64,000 nucleotides of DNA. Source: Calonectria ilicicola (taxonomy: Eukaryota > Ascomycota > Sordariomycetes > Hypocreales > Nectriaceae). The notes beneath the pieces were generated by a model that did no database searches, was not told where the DNA came from, and saw only the letters and a program-made list of their open reading frames with translations. The DNA lies in NCBI GenBank assembly GCA_020809705.1, contig CP085831.1:2790001-2854000 (forward strand), read 5' to 3'. Position 1 is the first letter of the stretch. The number at the start of each line of letters is the position of its first letter. Of the stretch, positions 21,181 through 33,559 are shown piece after piece. Both the position numbers and the translations under genes were made by a program.

Positions 21181-24120
21181 TCATCTCAATCGTTGCCTTG
21201 GGAGTCGCGATAATGCATAACCAATTGCATGTACCTTGGCAACGCCATTTCCATCGCCATCAAACAATTGCCAAGGAGCGAGGTACCGCCTTTGATCCTC
21301 CTGTGTCTCAGTCATGACATTGAATACAGATAACATTCCTCTCCGAGTGCGAATAAGACCTTGGACATCTTCAATTTCGTCAAACCTTGATGCTTTGCAA
21401 CCAACGAACCATATTATGGTGGCTGCAATCGCTGCAACAATTGGCGTTGCAACTGAGCAGCCTGATTTGATCAGGTTTCCAGAGATCCAGTCGCATGGTA
21501 CCTGGTCGCTTATAGTTCCGTAGAGCTCTTGCCCCCGGTTATGCGACCAGGTGTCGGGATTATATCGTGAAATAAAGGAGCCGTCATGGCTTGTCCCGCG
21601 GACAGATATGACGGATTCGCACCATGCTGGAAACATTTCCTTCTCGTTTCGTCCTTGGTTGTTGGCAGCAGCGAAAAAGAGAATCTTTCCACCCTTTAGG
21701 TGTTCCGCGGATGAAATAGCATCCTCAATAGAAGGGATCGGTCTAGCAAAGCCAAAGGATAAGGATATTATGTCAACATCCCACTCTTCTGCAGCATGGC
21801 GAATTGCCTGTCTCTGGTTAACTCAAGTTATCATGGATGCGGCTGCTTACCTACCTTAGTAATTCTTTCTTCAGCCGCAGCCAAATCCTCCGCATCTTTT
21901 GCTACACGTGCCACAAATATATCAGCGTCTGGAAGAAGGCGTAGCAATAGGGTCAACATTGCGGTGCCATGCTTATGGGGGTCTTCGTCAATCATGTGGT
22001 TTGATCCGGCCACATAGTCAACCCAGTGACCCTCTAAACGCTGGTCCTGGTCATTTCCAATAACATCAAAGTATTCGTCATCAATATCGCAGCCGGTATC
22101 AAGCACAGCTATTTTAACGGATGGCCTCTCCTCAGTTTCGAGTGACTTTAGTCGCCGATTGAGAAGGTCAAATTTGTCTAACCATGTGCTGCTATCTTTA
22201 ATCTAAAAAGGTTTCAGTTCATATCATTTTATCTCCGTAACATTTTTGCATACATTACCATTGTATTCCAAAAAACTGGGGCTATCAACTTTTTGTTCTA
22301 CTGTCGGTTGATGTTCCTTGATATTTGGCAGACGCACAGTTTTGATGAGTGCCTCTTTTCTCAATGAGCTCGTTGTCCTAAGTTTGAGACTCGAAAAACT
22401 ACTAAGATCAATCTCGCTCTTCACCAAAGACTGAAGCGGTGGCGGCGGCGGTGGCTTTTTCTTTACGCGTTCAACAGCGGGTGGAGGTACCTGGGATTTG
22501 TAGAACGACTTTAGGTAGTTTTCGAGAGTCGCAACAACATCCCAGTACATCTTTTCTCGAAACGCTTGTTCGTCTAGTTCGTATAATGAGTAGAGATTTA
22601 GGCAATTTGCGATGATATCCAGGCATGGCTTCTCCACGAATAGCTCCTGTGAGTTGCCGTGTTCACGATTTAACGCGTTAAAAAGAGACAGGCTTGGATC
22701 ATCCTCATCATCTGATTCCTCATCTTCAGGCTCAATAATAACCTTTCGACCGAACAATAGCTGCCAAAGTAGGACACCAAGATCAAGTACAAAACGGCTA
22801 TTTGACGAAGATTCTGGTAGCTGTTCTAGAGTAGGCGGATCAGTGATCTCCCCAATAATATAGGGCTTGGTGCTTATGCCATCTGCACGTTCCTTATCTG
22901 TGGATTGCGTAATGTAAATATCTTCAGCACTCCACTTCCCTTGCAGCAATGGACTGCCTGATAGGTATAGTAGAGAGCGAGAGATACTCAATGCAAGATC
23001 AAGCTTGTCTTTCTTTCTTAGCTTTCCGCCAAAACCACTTTGTTTGGCGCTTAGAAGCTGTTCAAGCGTGAGCTCGGGAGGCTGCGCATAGCCTTGCATC
23101 CGATCGGCCGTGGAAACATTTGAGCATTTCCAAGTTCCATCTTCGCGCACATAGATGCGGAGAATATTTTTAAATTTTCGCGATCTCCTCAACACCGAGC
23201 AGATGCTGTTTTCACATGGTGCCGAGCATGCATTTGGTGGAGCCTTGCTGGACCAAAACACTTGATGCCACTTTTTAGCTTTGTTCAAGTCTTTATCAGC
23301 ACAAAGAGACATTATCATGTCAATTTCGGGTTGAGAAAAGCCGGTGAGGTGCACAAGTGCTCGATGGGGTGCAGGACATGGCGTATGCTTCTCGGTAAGA
23401 ATTTTGAACAGGGCTTTTGTAGTTTCGCACATCTTTCGGGCTTGGTATATCTCTTCGAGAGCTTCATCCTGGTCGTTGAGCTCGTTCTCTTCTGGTTCAT
23501 ATTGTTGCTGGAATATCTGTGGCATCTGAGATTCCATCTCGACCATTAAGGAATCAAACATGCTTCTCATGGTAGTGTTGAAGTCCTTTACAGCCCGAAT
23601 TGTCCAGCGTAAATGAACGGCTTCCTGACCGTAGGATATTATGCTAAGTAGCTCTAGAGGGAAACCATTCGTCAAGTGGAGTGAAAAGCCTTGAGAACTA
23701 TCCATTAACCGGTCTCGAAACATCATAAGTCGAGGAAATTTGTTCTCTATATTCTATCAATCTTGTCAGTTTTAGATTGTCTTTAATCAAAGAGGTTTGT
23801 GAATTTAATGAACATACATAGTCATTATCCAAGTCGGCGACAATAAGCCTCTCGAGACATAATAACACGTCTTCTAATGCATCAGAGGCCTGGGTGACAT
23901 GTTCATCACTAAGCTCATACTCGGCCCGCGTCTGGGTCAACACCTGTTGCATTTCCTGGACTTCAAATCTCAAAATAGAAACCACATTTTTGAAGGCTTC
24001 TTTTTTCCGGCTAGCGGCTGGCTCTGAACTCGGCCGTGGCGGCAACGCTTCTATGAAGGCGGGGAGGACCGCAAAGAAGAGTTCAAGAGACTCCGCATCT
24101 TCGTCGGCGAGACGGCCCAT
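21181..24120 (-). CDS. DUF7580-type helical/kinase-like region fused to subtilisin-like (S8) protease
   Basis: Four exons on the minus strand: 24120-23818, 23753-22254, 22202-21855 and 21807-21181. All three introns (64, 51 and 47 bases) are in phase 0; the product is about 925 residues. The N-terminal ~100 residues are helical. The part at about 190-500 matches the fungal DUF7580-type region (LALSISRSLLYLSGSPLLQGKW, then FVLDLGVLLWQLLFG), which frequently precedes effector enzymes in moulds. A proline-rich linker (PPPPPP) lies near residue 540. The S8 domain has all catalytic parts: Asp636 in VLDTGCD, His679 in HKHGTA, oxyanion Asn766 in AAANNQ and Ser835 in GCSVATP. By established work on HET-Q2, such proteases activate a neighbouring gasdermin by cleavage; that partner is inferred from gene position. 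The start is the first in-frame ATG; a short upstream exon joining at about 24168 cannot be excluded, because coding-like sequence extends to an acceptor-like TTTGTAG there. Confidence 0.85.
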
Positions 24121-24392
24121 AATAATGGACGGGCCATGTAAAAGCAACAACCTAGCCGCGATTCCAGACTACAAATGAAATAATGGATTGGTCTACGTTT
24201 TGGCTCAATTTGTTCATTGCGCTGGGCGGAGTATCATCTCAGCCGCAAACAGGCGGGGTCAGTGCATGGAAATGCCGCGTGATCATGTGAGGTAAGCCCA
24301 CTTGACCCTGGTCTGGATACATCCAATACTGCCAAAATATTCACCTCTGCCCAGTTAACAAAAGACTGAACCAGTTTGCGCCCCCTCCAAAC
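24121..24392. promoter_or_regulatory. Shared divergent promoter, 272 bases
   Basis: The start codons of the protease gene (minus) and of the zinc-finger/SesB/CH gene (plus) face away from each other with only 272 bases between them. The space must hold both core promoters, so coupled expression is plausible. No clear TATA box was seen. Confidence 0.5.
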
Positions 24393-27300
24393 ATGGCTCA
24401 TCTGGGCCGTATCGCGGGTTCGCCAATCTACGAGGCCGCCCGGGCGTGCTCAGAGCTTTTCGAACGCCTTCTCGCTTCAATCGAGAATGGAAGCAAGCGA
24501 TTCCTGCTCGTGGAAGAGCTTCGGGGGCGCTTTGGCCTCTGGATAGCGTATGTGGGGGTCTATGCCGCGCCCAAGGCGTCATTAGACGCTCGTCTAGACG
24601 ACCATCACAAGATCAAAGGCATGGTGCTGGAGCTCATTGATATGGTCCAGAGAAACCTGAATTGGGGTAAATAGCATATCTCATCTTTTTGATACAATAA
24701 TTTTCTAAGTTGGCCATAGAACTAGTCATCGAGTCGAATAGCGACGCTGAGTCACAGTCCTCTCAAGATTCGGAACTGGAAGACCCAGATGATACACTAG
24801 ACGTGCTTGGCTTGTCCGCAACAGAAGCTGCAATTGACAGGCTGCTTATATTAGCAGTAGCCATCCGCCGCTCATCCAGGCGAATACATGCACCAAGACA
24901 TGGATCTAACGACGAAAATGCCAAATCCCTCTGCTGTCGACTAGTTAGAGCTAGGTATCCCAACGCCAGGCAGAGCCTGTGCGATCAACTCGGAGCTTCT
25001 ATTTACCAACGCGGAGCCTCCTTGTTATATCTAAAAAGGCATAATCAAAAATTAGCGTTTGAGAGACACGACCCAAACGCGACTACGGATGATGCCGATC
25101 AAGTCACATTTCCAGAGGACACAGGTGACGAACTGGGCAATGGCACAGACCGCACGAAGATTGATACAAAAGCCAGAGCAATAGCACCTGAGACTCTCCC
25201 ATCTGTTTTATCACCGTCACTTGCTAGCAAAGTTACAAGGACAAAAGTAAAGCCATCAGGATCCATCATGAGTCAAGGATGGACCATCAAAGATGACAGA
25301 GGGGAGAGCTTCTACTATCCAAAAAGGCCAGAAATAACCAGCGATAAAAAATACCAAGTTTGCAATCTCTGTGGTGATCCTCTTGAAGAGTCAGACTTGA
25401 CAAAGGAGGCTTGGGAGTGAGTGCCAGACATATCCATCCGCGGTACCAACCTTAAAGTAACATTTTAATAGGGCGCATGTTGACCAGGACCTAGAGCCTT
25501 ACGTATGTATTTCAGAAGAATGCAGAGATCCACCTCGCTTCTTTGCAAGACGTCGAGACTGGCTGGATCACATGCAAACACGTCACTCAATGACTTGGTC
25601 TGACAAGATTCATACGGAGCAATGGTACTGCGATATTGGCCATGGCACAGCTCTTGAGTTTGACACAAAAGAGACCTTTGTTAAGCACCTAACTAAAGAG
25701 CACGGTAATCAGCTTAGCAAATCTAAACTAGAGGGACGAGCCAGACGCAACCGAAGAATCGCGACGAGGGATCCTTTTGTTTGCCCTTTTTGCGGATGTG
25801 TCCCAGATGACATGGAATCGCGCGCGCGAGAAAAGCTTTCACAGCATATTGCAATTCATCTCAAGTCACTTGCTTTTCTCTCTCTTTCATATCTGGAAGA
25901 GGATGCGGACGAGAAAAACAGCGCCACGGAGTCATCAGATGACAATGAAGAAGGCGGGGCAAACATCTCTCGGACTTCAATCAGAAATCGGAACGTCGAA
26001 TCGTTTGATGAAATTCCCAAAACAGAAATTCTTGAGAATGGGGTCCGAAAAGTGGATGAACATGAGTTTTCAGTTGAACCGCTTCTTCTCGAAGCGCCCG
26101 AGGATTGGGAATTTCTCCCTGAAAATATTCTACAACCAGACTTTCAACTTTTAGCAAATGGACTAGGCAGTAGAATGATGAATGAGGCTGGTCTAGGTCG
26201 ATTTGGCACACAGCCTAAAGAGCCTGAGAGTATTTCAGGTGCTTTTCAGACCGGAATGCAAGTTTGGTACGACCCCTACTATTCCAACAATAATCAAGAT
26301 GCCAGGAATCAGCTCGGAACAGGTGTCGACATTTGCTTCGTCCACGGTTTTCTCGGAAACCGGGATGATACTTGGGTCGTTACTGGATCCTCTGAGCCAT
26401 GGCCATCGAAGTTCCTTGCGCCAAAGATTCCCAGTGCACGGTTACTCGCATGGGGCTATGATGCTTCATTGATACGGTCAGGTCCTACTCAAACATCCAA
26501 ATTATTAGAACGATGGGCCGAAGTTTTCATCAATGAATTGAAATCGACAAAATACGCGGATAAAGCCCTTATTTTAGTCGCTCATTCCGACGGCGGTTTA
26601 CTTTGTAAGCAGATTTTTCAAAGTTTGAGGAATGGCCATCACTCAAAGGACTTGGGCCAGCGTCTCAAGGGTATCATTTTCATCAATACCATTCACATAC
26701 CAAACCCTGAAGAGTCTCTTACCTACCACAATGCACATTACGAACAATTTGAACCATATTCTAGCATCCACGTGGAATTCATGCAGACTGTTGAAGAACT
26801 TGATGCAGATGAAGAGATTAAAATTGCGACTTTACACACAAAAGAAAGATTAAAGTCTGCTATCATTAAAGGCTACAAGAATGTCACGCTTTCTTCGATT
26901 TCAGAGGAGAGCTTCGCCGTTTCTACGCCTTCTGAATTTGGGTTCAATGCTATCCTCGAGCTGGTACAAGCTTGGATCACACATTTTGGGTACGTTGACC
27001 ATGCTTACGTATGATTAATTGTAACTAACAGGAGGCAGCCTGTCAGACGTTCGTGATGGCCATTCAAAAGGTGTAATTGAGGAAGATGCACCCATGTCGA
27101 AATGCCTAACTCAAGCATACGAAATGTTTCACTCCTTCTTTGACTTGTTTAAGGCTCGCCTGCGTACAACACTCTCTCGCTCACAAATAGCGTTTGAAAT
27201 TAAGCAATTAATTGTCTCCGGTATTATGCTGGTCGAGATTTCCGACAACATTCATCAGCAATCTAATACCGAAACCGGGCCCATGCTGCCAGAATTTCAT

Positions 27301-30069
27301 AAGCTGCTGATAGGCCTGACGTTGTTCACTAGAAATACTTTATTCACCAACAACCCTGAGACCGACATTACGTCTCAGAACAAAACGATCTTGCTAAGCA
27401 CTCTAGGTACTTGTGCTAGTGCAGCGATGAATTGTTATATCGAAGCAAACAGCATCCTAGAAAGAAACGGCGATATCGAATGTGAGCCTAAGGAAGATAG
27501 CCATCTGATCGATTTGAGTTTTCTCGATGCTATTATCAACGGCAACTCTCAGGAATCTGGGGTTTCCAAGTCTAATAATGCGTTATTGGGTATTTATAAT
27601 GAAATAGGTAGTGGTTCAAACGTCGCGCCACCCCTTCCCGCACCAACCGATGACGAGTTATCCGAAGATGACAATTCTTTGATCTCTACGGATAGTGAAA
27701 ATGAAATTGATGACCAAGGAAGCGTCTCAGGAGTAGGAACGATCACTGAAGCCGAGGCCCGGGAACGTCTATCTACTTATGTTGTTGTTAGGCTTGTAAA
27801 AATAGCCAATGATCATGGCATTGATGAAGAGGGCTATCCAGTGAGTCCTACATGGGAGAAAGCTCAGATCACAGTGGATGAAGGCATATCACAACCAGAC
27901 GCCCGCCGAAAAGTCCGTGATTTGGAGCACGGGACGAAATCCGTTTTTGATAAAAAAGCAGAATGTATCCCTGCTATCCAACGGCAGCTGGACCGGGCCC
28001 AAGAACAGCTTTCTCAAGCTGATATCGACAAGAAATATCGATATTCACTGGTCCAGTTTGAATCATTATTGAAACGCCTCGATGATCATAACCTCGAACC
28101 TGTTGATCACAACACCAAGAAGGGGAAGAATAGGAAAGAAGAAGGAAACTTCAGTCTCTCCCAAGTTACAAACCAAAAAGCGAAATACGAAAGAACTGCC
28201 ATCATAGCATATTTTCAGAGAGCACCTGCACCAGATCAAAATTGCGTTCAAATGCTCAAGAACCAAGAAATTAAACCCACAATCGCGATACCAAAACTGT
28301 CCACCCAGAAGACAACCACAGGAAAAGCTCCCGTGCCTGTTGAGGATGGGCTTCGCGAAGAAGACATCTCTGATTTTGAATCTGATGGCTGGGAAACTGA
28401 TTGGGATTGGGGGCTTTATTCTCCGACATCTCTGCCAAAGAAGGCCACAGGTGAAGATGAAGAAGAGGTAATAGGCCGAAAAGATGGGATTTCATTAAAA
28501 GAACGGCCAGATTTACTACCAGGTTACGAGTATCTCTGCCATATCGGCGAGGCAAAAGAGTGGATCGAGAGCGTTATTGAGAGGCAAATCCCACCAATTT
28601 TTGAGTTGGAGCAAGCTTTGTCTGATGGTGTAATACTGGCAGAGTTAACTCAAGCTCTTAACCCCGATAAAAAAGTCAGCGTTGTGCGAGATCACAAGCG
28701 TCTAACTCGACACACAACCAACACTGCCATATTCATCCAATATCTTCAGGAGATTGAGCTTCCAAACATTTTCCGTTTTGAATTGATGGATCTTGTGGAA
28801 AAAAGAAATATCGCACAAGTGATATACTGCATTCACTGCCTCGGTTGGTTTCTCTATGAAAAAGGTACGCTCAACTTCAAAGTGGAAAATCTCGTAGGCA
28901 CCCTTGAGTTTGAGCCCCACGAACTCGAAAAGGCTCGTGAGACCGTAGACAAGCTGGGAAATAATATGCCCGACTTTGATATTGTCCCAGCACAGGAATC
29001 AGACGACGAGGACGACGAAGAGGGAGGAGATTTTGTTGCCCCAGCCCTCCCGATATCCTTTGGATCGACCATCTCTCAGGTCTTTAGTGACATACAAGCC
29101 CATGCCACTGCAAAGGAAAACAAAGACTTCATAGAAACTGAGATGAGCAAAATCCGGATTCTAGACGTGGCGACAGGAAATTCTAGCTGTCTTGATCTTC
29201 ACGATGCGGATTATTTTGACATGCATTGTCAAAGACTCTTTCATTTGATAAAGACCTGGACTCGTCGCTTTTCTAAAGCCTCCGACATGCATGTTAGCCG
29301 TTTGACAGCAGACATCCATGACGAAAACGTTGTATATCGTCTCAAGAGCGCTATTTTAGATGGAACTCATGTTGACGAATACTTGAAAGATCGCGTGAAG
29401 CGCCGTCACATGTTTATATGCGTCGCCGTTGGCATGATCTGGGAATACGTCTTCACGCGGTATCTCTTTGGTGTAGACCGAGCTACGCGCGCAAAGCTCA
29501 AAGGGTTTGAAAAGTCCCTCGCTGAAAATACAGCGGTAGAGACGGTCCGGCAGTGGAGAGCTGTAATGCTAAAACTGTTGACCAAAGAGGATTCCTTTCC
29601 ATCGTGGAGAGAGCGAGACACTCAGGCAGTGACACAATACATTTGGCAATTTTTCAACAGGCTTTTGCCGCCGCCCAGCCATCTGGAGGAGGAACTCCGA
29701 TCCCAACTACATGAGGTGATGGTAGAAATGGTCGATATTTCTATTCAAATGAGATGCCAGCTTGCAGAGTTTATGATGTTGCCACCTCTACAACCAGAGT
29801 ATGATGAGAATGGCGAGTTGGCCCAGGTCATCCAATTCCATCCGTCATTGATGGTTGATGCCTTGATGACCGACGTCAGTCAAGAGGAGCTTGAGGCACA
29901 GGAGTCCAAAGTAACCCTGGTATATTTCCCTTTGGTCGTCCAGAAGGGTGACGATCAGGGAAAAGGCGACGAAGAGGTCGTCGTTTATCCTGCACAAGTT
30001 CTAGTATCCCAACATGTTGCTGAGATTAAGGATGGCACAACCAGTGACATCAGTGATACTGAGGAATGA
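24393..30069 (+). CDS. Giant fusion: AcuF-type C2H2 zinc finger, SesB-like hydrolase, IQGAP-type CH domain
   Basis: Four exons: 24393-24666, 24720-25416, 25472-26989 and 27039-30069. All joins keep frame and the introns are 49-55 bases; the product is about 1,839 residues. Order: N-terminal helical domain (1-90, IYEAARACSELFERLL); acidic linker; AcuF-like C2H2 zinc-finger region (about 305-455, CNLCGDPL, CISEEC, CPFCGC with paired His); alpha/beta hydrolase of the SesB-like type (about 600-775, DICFVHGFLGN, nucleophile elbow HSDGG near 694); helical segment; calponin-homology domain (about 1330-1438, EWIESVIE, ILAELTQALNP, NIFRFELMDLVEKRNIAQVIYC) most like that of IQGAP/Rng2; and a C-terminal fungal domain of unknown function ending in PLVVQKGDD and YPAQVLV. 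SesB-like hydrolases are often linked to fungal NLR defence; IQGAP-type CH domains bind actin. The last join (26990-27038, branch TAACTAAC, acceptor GGCAG) decides fusion versus two genes. Only about 80 bases separate the alternative stop from the next ATG, so fusion is favoured. Confidence 0.78.
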
Positions 30070-30228
30070 AAGAAGATAGAAATAAACACAAAGCTAAAAG
30101 TATTGTTTAAATATTTATCAATTTATTTTATGATTTTTAAGGATTTTCTCAAAAAGAGCCATAGTTGAACAGCTTTATGTGTGCATCTATCGAAATCTGA
30201 ATATCGAAGTAGGATAATTCTAATAGTT

Positions 30229-31827
30229 TTATTTAGAAATCAGTTTCAAAATCTCTTCTGCAGCAATCGCCCTTCCGCCCCCATTCTTGTTGCAGACATC
30301 AGCGATCATTCTGCATCTAGCTGTGTATGAGCTATTATTATCCAAAACAACATCCATCAGAGCGGTGGTGAGTTCTGAACATGTCCATCTAGGGCATCCC
30401 ACCTTGCTTCCCCATCGTCCTATCCCGAGAAGCTCGGCACGGTTGGCGAAATCATAACAATCCAGCCAACTTGGAAGAACCACCTGTGCGACACCAGCGC
30501 TATTAATAGTTAATATTCGGTCCGGTTAAAATTAGAATTAGCAGAATACTTACCACATGGCTTCATAAAATGAATTGGCACCACCATGATTGATTGAACA
30601 TACAACATCTCCTGTATGTAGAATAGAACTGGGCTCTGATGAGAGCCAATCGACAATTCGTACGCGCCCTTCACTAATATTGTCGCGCAAGAGTTTATAG
30701 AATTCTGAACCAGGTCCAATGTTGAAATCTCCGCTGCGGGATAAATCTTTCTTCATTTTCCACAAAATTCGAAGGTGCTGGAAATTGTGCTTCCGCGAGG
30801 AGGCTTCATCCATCACAGCCTTTAATGAGCGTGCCATGTCAGTAGCCTCAGCCTCGGATGTAAGACAGTGCGTTCCAAAATTGATATAGATGACTGGTCC
30901 ACGTTTCAGCCAAGTGGCCAATTCGTCATCCACGGCTGTAAGGGGTAGATGAATCGGTCCGCAGGCAGCGATCTTGTCCATGTACTCCTTTGGGGGGCTT
31001 ATGAGGTCGAGACCAGGAAAGTCAGCTTCAGGACGCGACGCGACGAGGACTTTGTCAACGCCATCGAGACCACTGTGAACCAATGAAAAGTTGCTGACAA
31101 TTTCTAGTTTTGAAAGTCTTGTAAGGTACCGAATCTTGTTGATCTTTTTACTGGCGATTTTATCTGTGATCATGATGAAGATAAAGTAGAAAAGGAGAAA
31201 AATATTAAGAGGGATTTTTGACCATGGTATTGGCATTGGAAGCCCAGACCCAACGACGGGCCATTTCCAGAGTATAGCGCCACGTGGCTCGAAGTGGTGT
31301 ATAAAATCTTTGAGGGAAAGAGGTGAGAGAACTGCAAATTTAAAACGTTGTGGCACCCGGCTCTTCATGTGCTTCGCAGCTGTCAAGCCAGGTACTAGGA
31401 GGGGATCGACAAGGACAATGTCAGGCTCCAGCGATCGAATCAGACTACAAATCTCTTTGAAGATGACTGAAAACTCCTCCGGCGTCCAGGACATGAATAT
31501 TGTTCGTGTTACAAATCGCAATGACATGGGGGAGTGTCGCCAACCTGGCTTCAGTAGGGACACGTGGAATAGTCGATTGGTAACGTCTTGGTCGCCATTG
31601 AGACATTCTAGCATTGGGCGACCAGAAATGGGATGAAACTTGACGAGATTTCCTGTCCCAATTGGCGTCACAAGGATTTTACCGATGGTTTTTTCGAGGG
31701 GGGCAAAGGACACAAAGTGCACTTCGATATTGGGATCCCGCTCGAGCAATGCGTGAGCGGTGGCCATGAAGATGTTGGCCTGTCCCAGCTCCGAGTTGGT
31801 GAGCATCAGCACCTTTCGCGGCGCCAT
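30229..31827 (-). CDS. UDP-glycosyltransferase, GT1 family
   Basis: Two exons on the minus strand, 31827-30554 and 30499-30229. The 54-base intron has GTAAGT and TTAATAG signals and joins in phase 2, giving about 514 residues. The N-terminal half has a Rossmann-like start (KVLMLTNSELGQANIFMATAHALL) and the C-terminal half carries the GT1 donor-binding signature, which the intron cuts (CSINHGGANSFYEAM, then CAGVAQVVLPSWLDCYDFANR). A strongly hydrophobic segment near residue 210 (IPLNIFLLFYFIFIMI) may attach the protein to a membrane. The family moves a sugar from a UDP-sugar to a small acceptor such as a sterol, phenolic or secondary metabolite; the substrate here cannot be told. The gene is tail-to-tail with the giant fusion gene (about 160 bases) and is not obviously part of the death module. 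Confidence 0.88.
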
Positions 31828-32642
31828 GGCTAAGTAATGAAACAATCAGTAGGTTCAGTTCTCAAGCGCAAGAAAAATGCAGTGTGAATGAGGTGTGTTT
31901 GCTATCGCGACAATCAACTCAATCCTTATTTCTCCAACTGTTGTGGACCGTGTGGCTGGGCCGTCAATTCCGCAAGTCTAACCTGTTCTGTAGCCGAAAA
32001 TGTCGATCCACCCGAGGTTGCTTCAACGGCCCACAGGAACCTGCACTAGCTCAATTCTTAATTTCTATTGATTTGGCTCAACGAATGTGTTCACCAATTG
32101 ATTGCCACTTGAAATTGTAATTCTCTGTGAATTTTCGTCCTGAATTAGTTTCTACAGGCCATACAACATACAGTAGCGAGTTATGCTCACTGCTTGTCGG
32201 CTCTCTGCTTACTTAGTCTGCACCATGTCGTCATTGGGCGACACATGTTAGAGTGGATTAAATGAGCAGGGAACAACGAGGGCATCGCTCCTCAGACCCG
32301 TTCTCCAGTCTAAACTATTAAAAAAGCTGAATTTTCGCATCAGCTAAATTTCCTTGACAATGGTTCTTACGAGCGACAAAATTTTAGAGACCAACAAACT
32401 CGGCGGAGGCAACTGGCGATGCCACTGTAGCAGCCTTACGGTATCAGCGCTCTGTCAGGCAGACCCAGTCCTGCTCGCCCCCGATCTACAGGCACTCAAG
32501 GATTCTGCAGAGCAACAAAATGAATCCCCCCTGTGTCTCCTTTACTGGACCGGCATGGTGAATAAGTTCGGGCGGTAGACAGGCGTCAGCAGTCGCCAAA
32601 AGCGAGGGAAAAGGACATATCCACACTCAAGTTGAAGCATGC
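31828..32642. other. Intergenic region between GT1 and broken HET gene
   Basis: No supported gene. It should contain the promoter of the glycosyltransferase (reading left). Confidence 0.4.
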
Positions 32643-33559
32643 GTGGATGCGTGGCATCACAGTCACGACGGACCCAAAATCTTTCTCTCCATCCCGCACC
32701 ATAAAAGGACATCTTCTAGAGGGGAGGGGGAGGCTGCGCTTACCCAAGGCTCCGCAACTACCCATTCTCCTTCCACGGACTTTGTGGTTGGTATACAGGC
32801 ACCTGATGGTCGGTTGGAAGACCCTACTTTGAGGTTTTTTTCGTAAGTTTCCAAGACAACGCTCATACTCGTTCATTTTCTCTGTCTTGATGTATTGCAA
32901 GGCAGCTGACTAAAGCTTGTGCAGGCTAGCAGAGTCAGAAGGAGCCTCGCATATCGGAGACCTACGTCCGACCGCAGATAGCGATCCCGATTTTAAATCA
33001 TGCCACACACCAATCAACACGTGGTTGGACGAATGCCTGTCTAACCATGATCTTCTCCTCTATATTATCGGTCGACATAGCGACGCCAACAAGAGTCACA
33101 GACTGCACTCCCGGCAAAGCCCCGCGCCTCATTGCTGCAAAAGGGAAGCAAGGAAAATTCACGGCCCTGTCCTACTGTCGGGGGCCCCAAGGCAAAGATC
33201 TATATGTTCTTAACTACGATCCAGAATCGGCTCTGCTTAGTGGCAGCGTCGAAGAACAAGTCTTTGCGCAGACGCATCGCGATGCATTTCATATTGCACG
33301 CCTTCTCGGCATCCAGTACGTGTGTATTGATTCATTATGCATTATCCAAGGCGATCGCGACGACTGGGCCCGCGAGTGCAAAGTCATGGGCCAAGTTTAT
33401 CGCAACCCTTTTTTGACTCTGGTAGCCGGCAGCTCGGCTGACTCGCGCGACGGCTTTGTTAAAGACTGGTCATATTCCCAGGGCATCCAGCCATTTCCCC
33501 TTCCCCTTGAGAATTGCCGAGAGTCTCCCTTCATCTACGCCAGGCTTACTCGCTCCTAG
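32643..33559 (+). pseudogene. Broken, truncated HET-domain gene
   Basis: Two exons are visible, 32643-32842 and 32925-33559, around a good 82-base intron (GTAAGT..CTGACTAA..GTGCAG), joined in phase 2. The reading then runs to about 33050, where it must slip by one base to enter the frame carrying the HET-domain core: FTALSYC (with CRG in place of the usual CWG), the middle block LGIQYVCIDSLCIIQGDRDDW, and MGQVYRN with a following hydrophobic strand. That frame stops at 33557-33559, just where the family normally continues into its RGWxLQE block, so the C-terminal half is missing. HET domains trigger incompatibility-type cell death. With a frameshift, an altered CWG motif and a truncation, this copy is very likely inactive. 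Confidence 0.65.

Noticed and set aside
27094..30069. CH-domain protein as a separate gene starting at 27094
   Set aside because: Only about 80 bases would separate it from the preceding stop, and a good intron (branch TAACTAAC, acceptor GGCAG) joins both in frame. Kept as an alternative.
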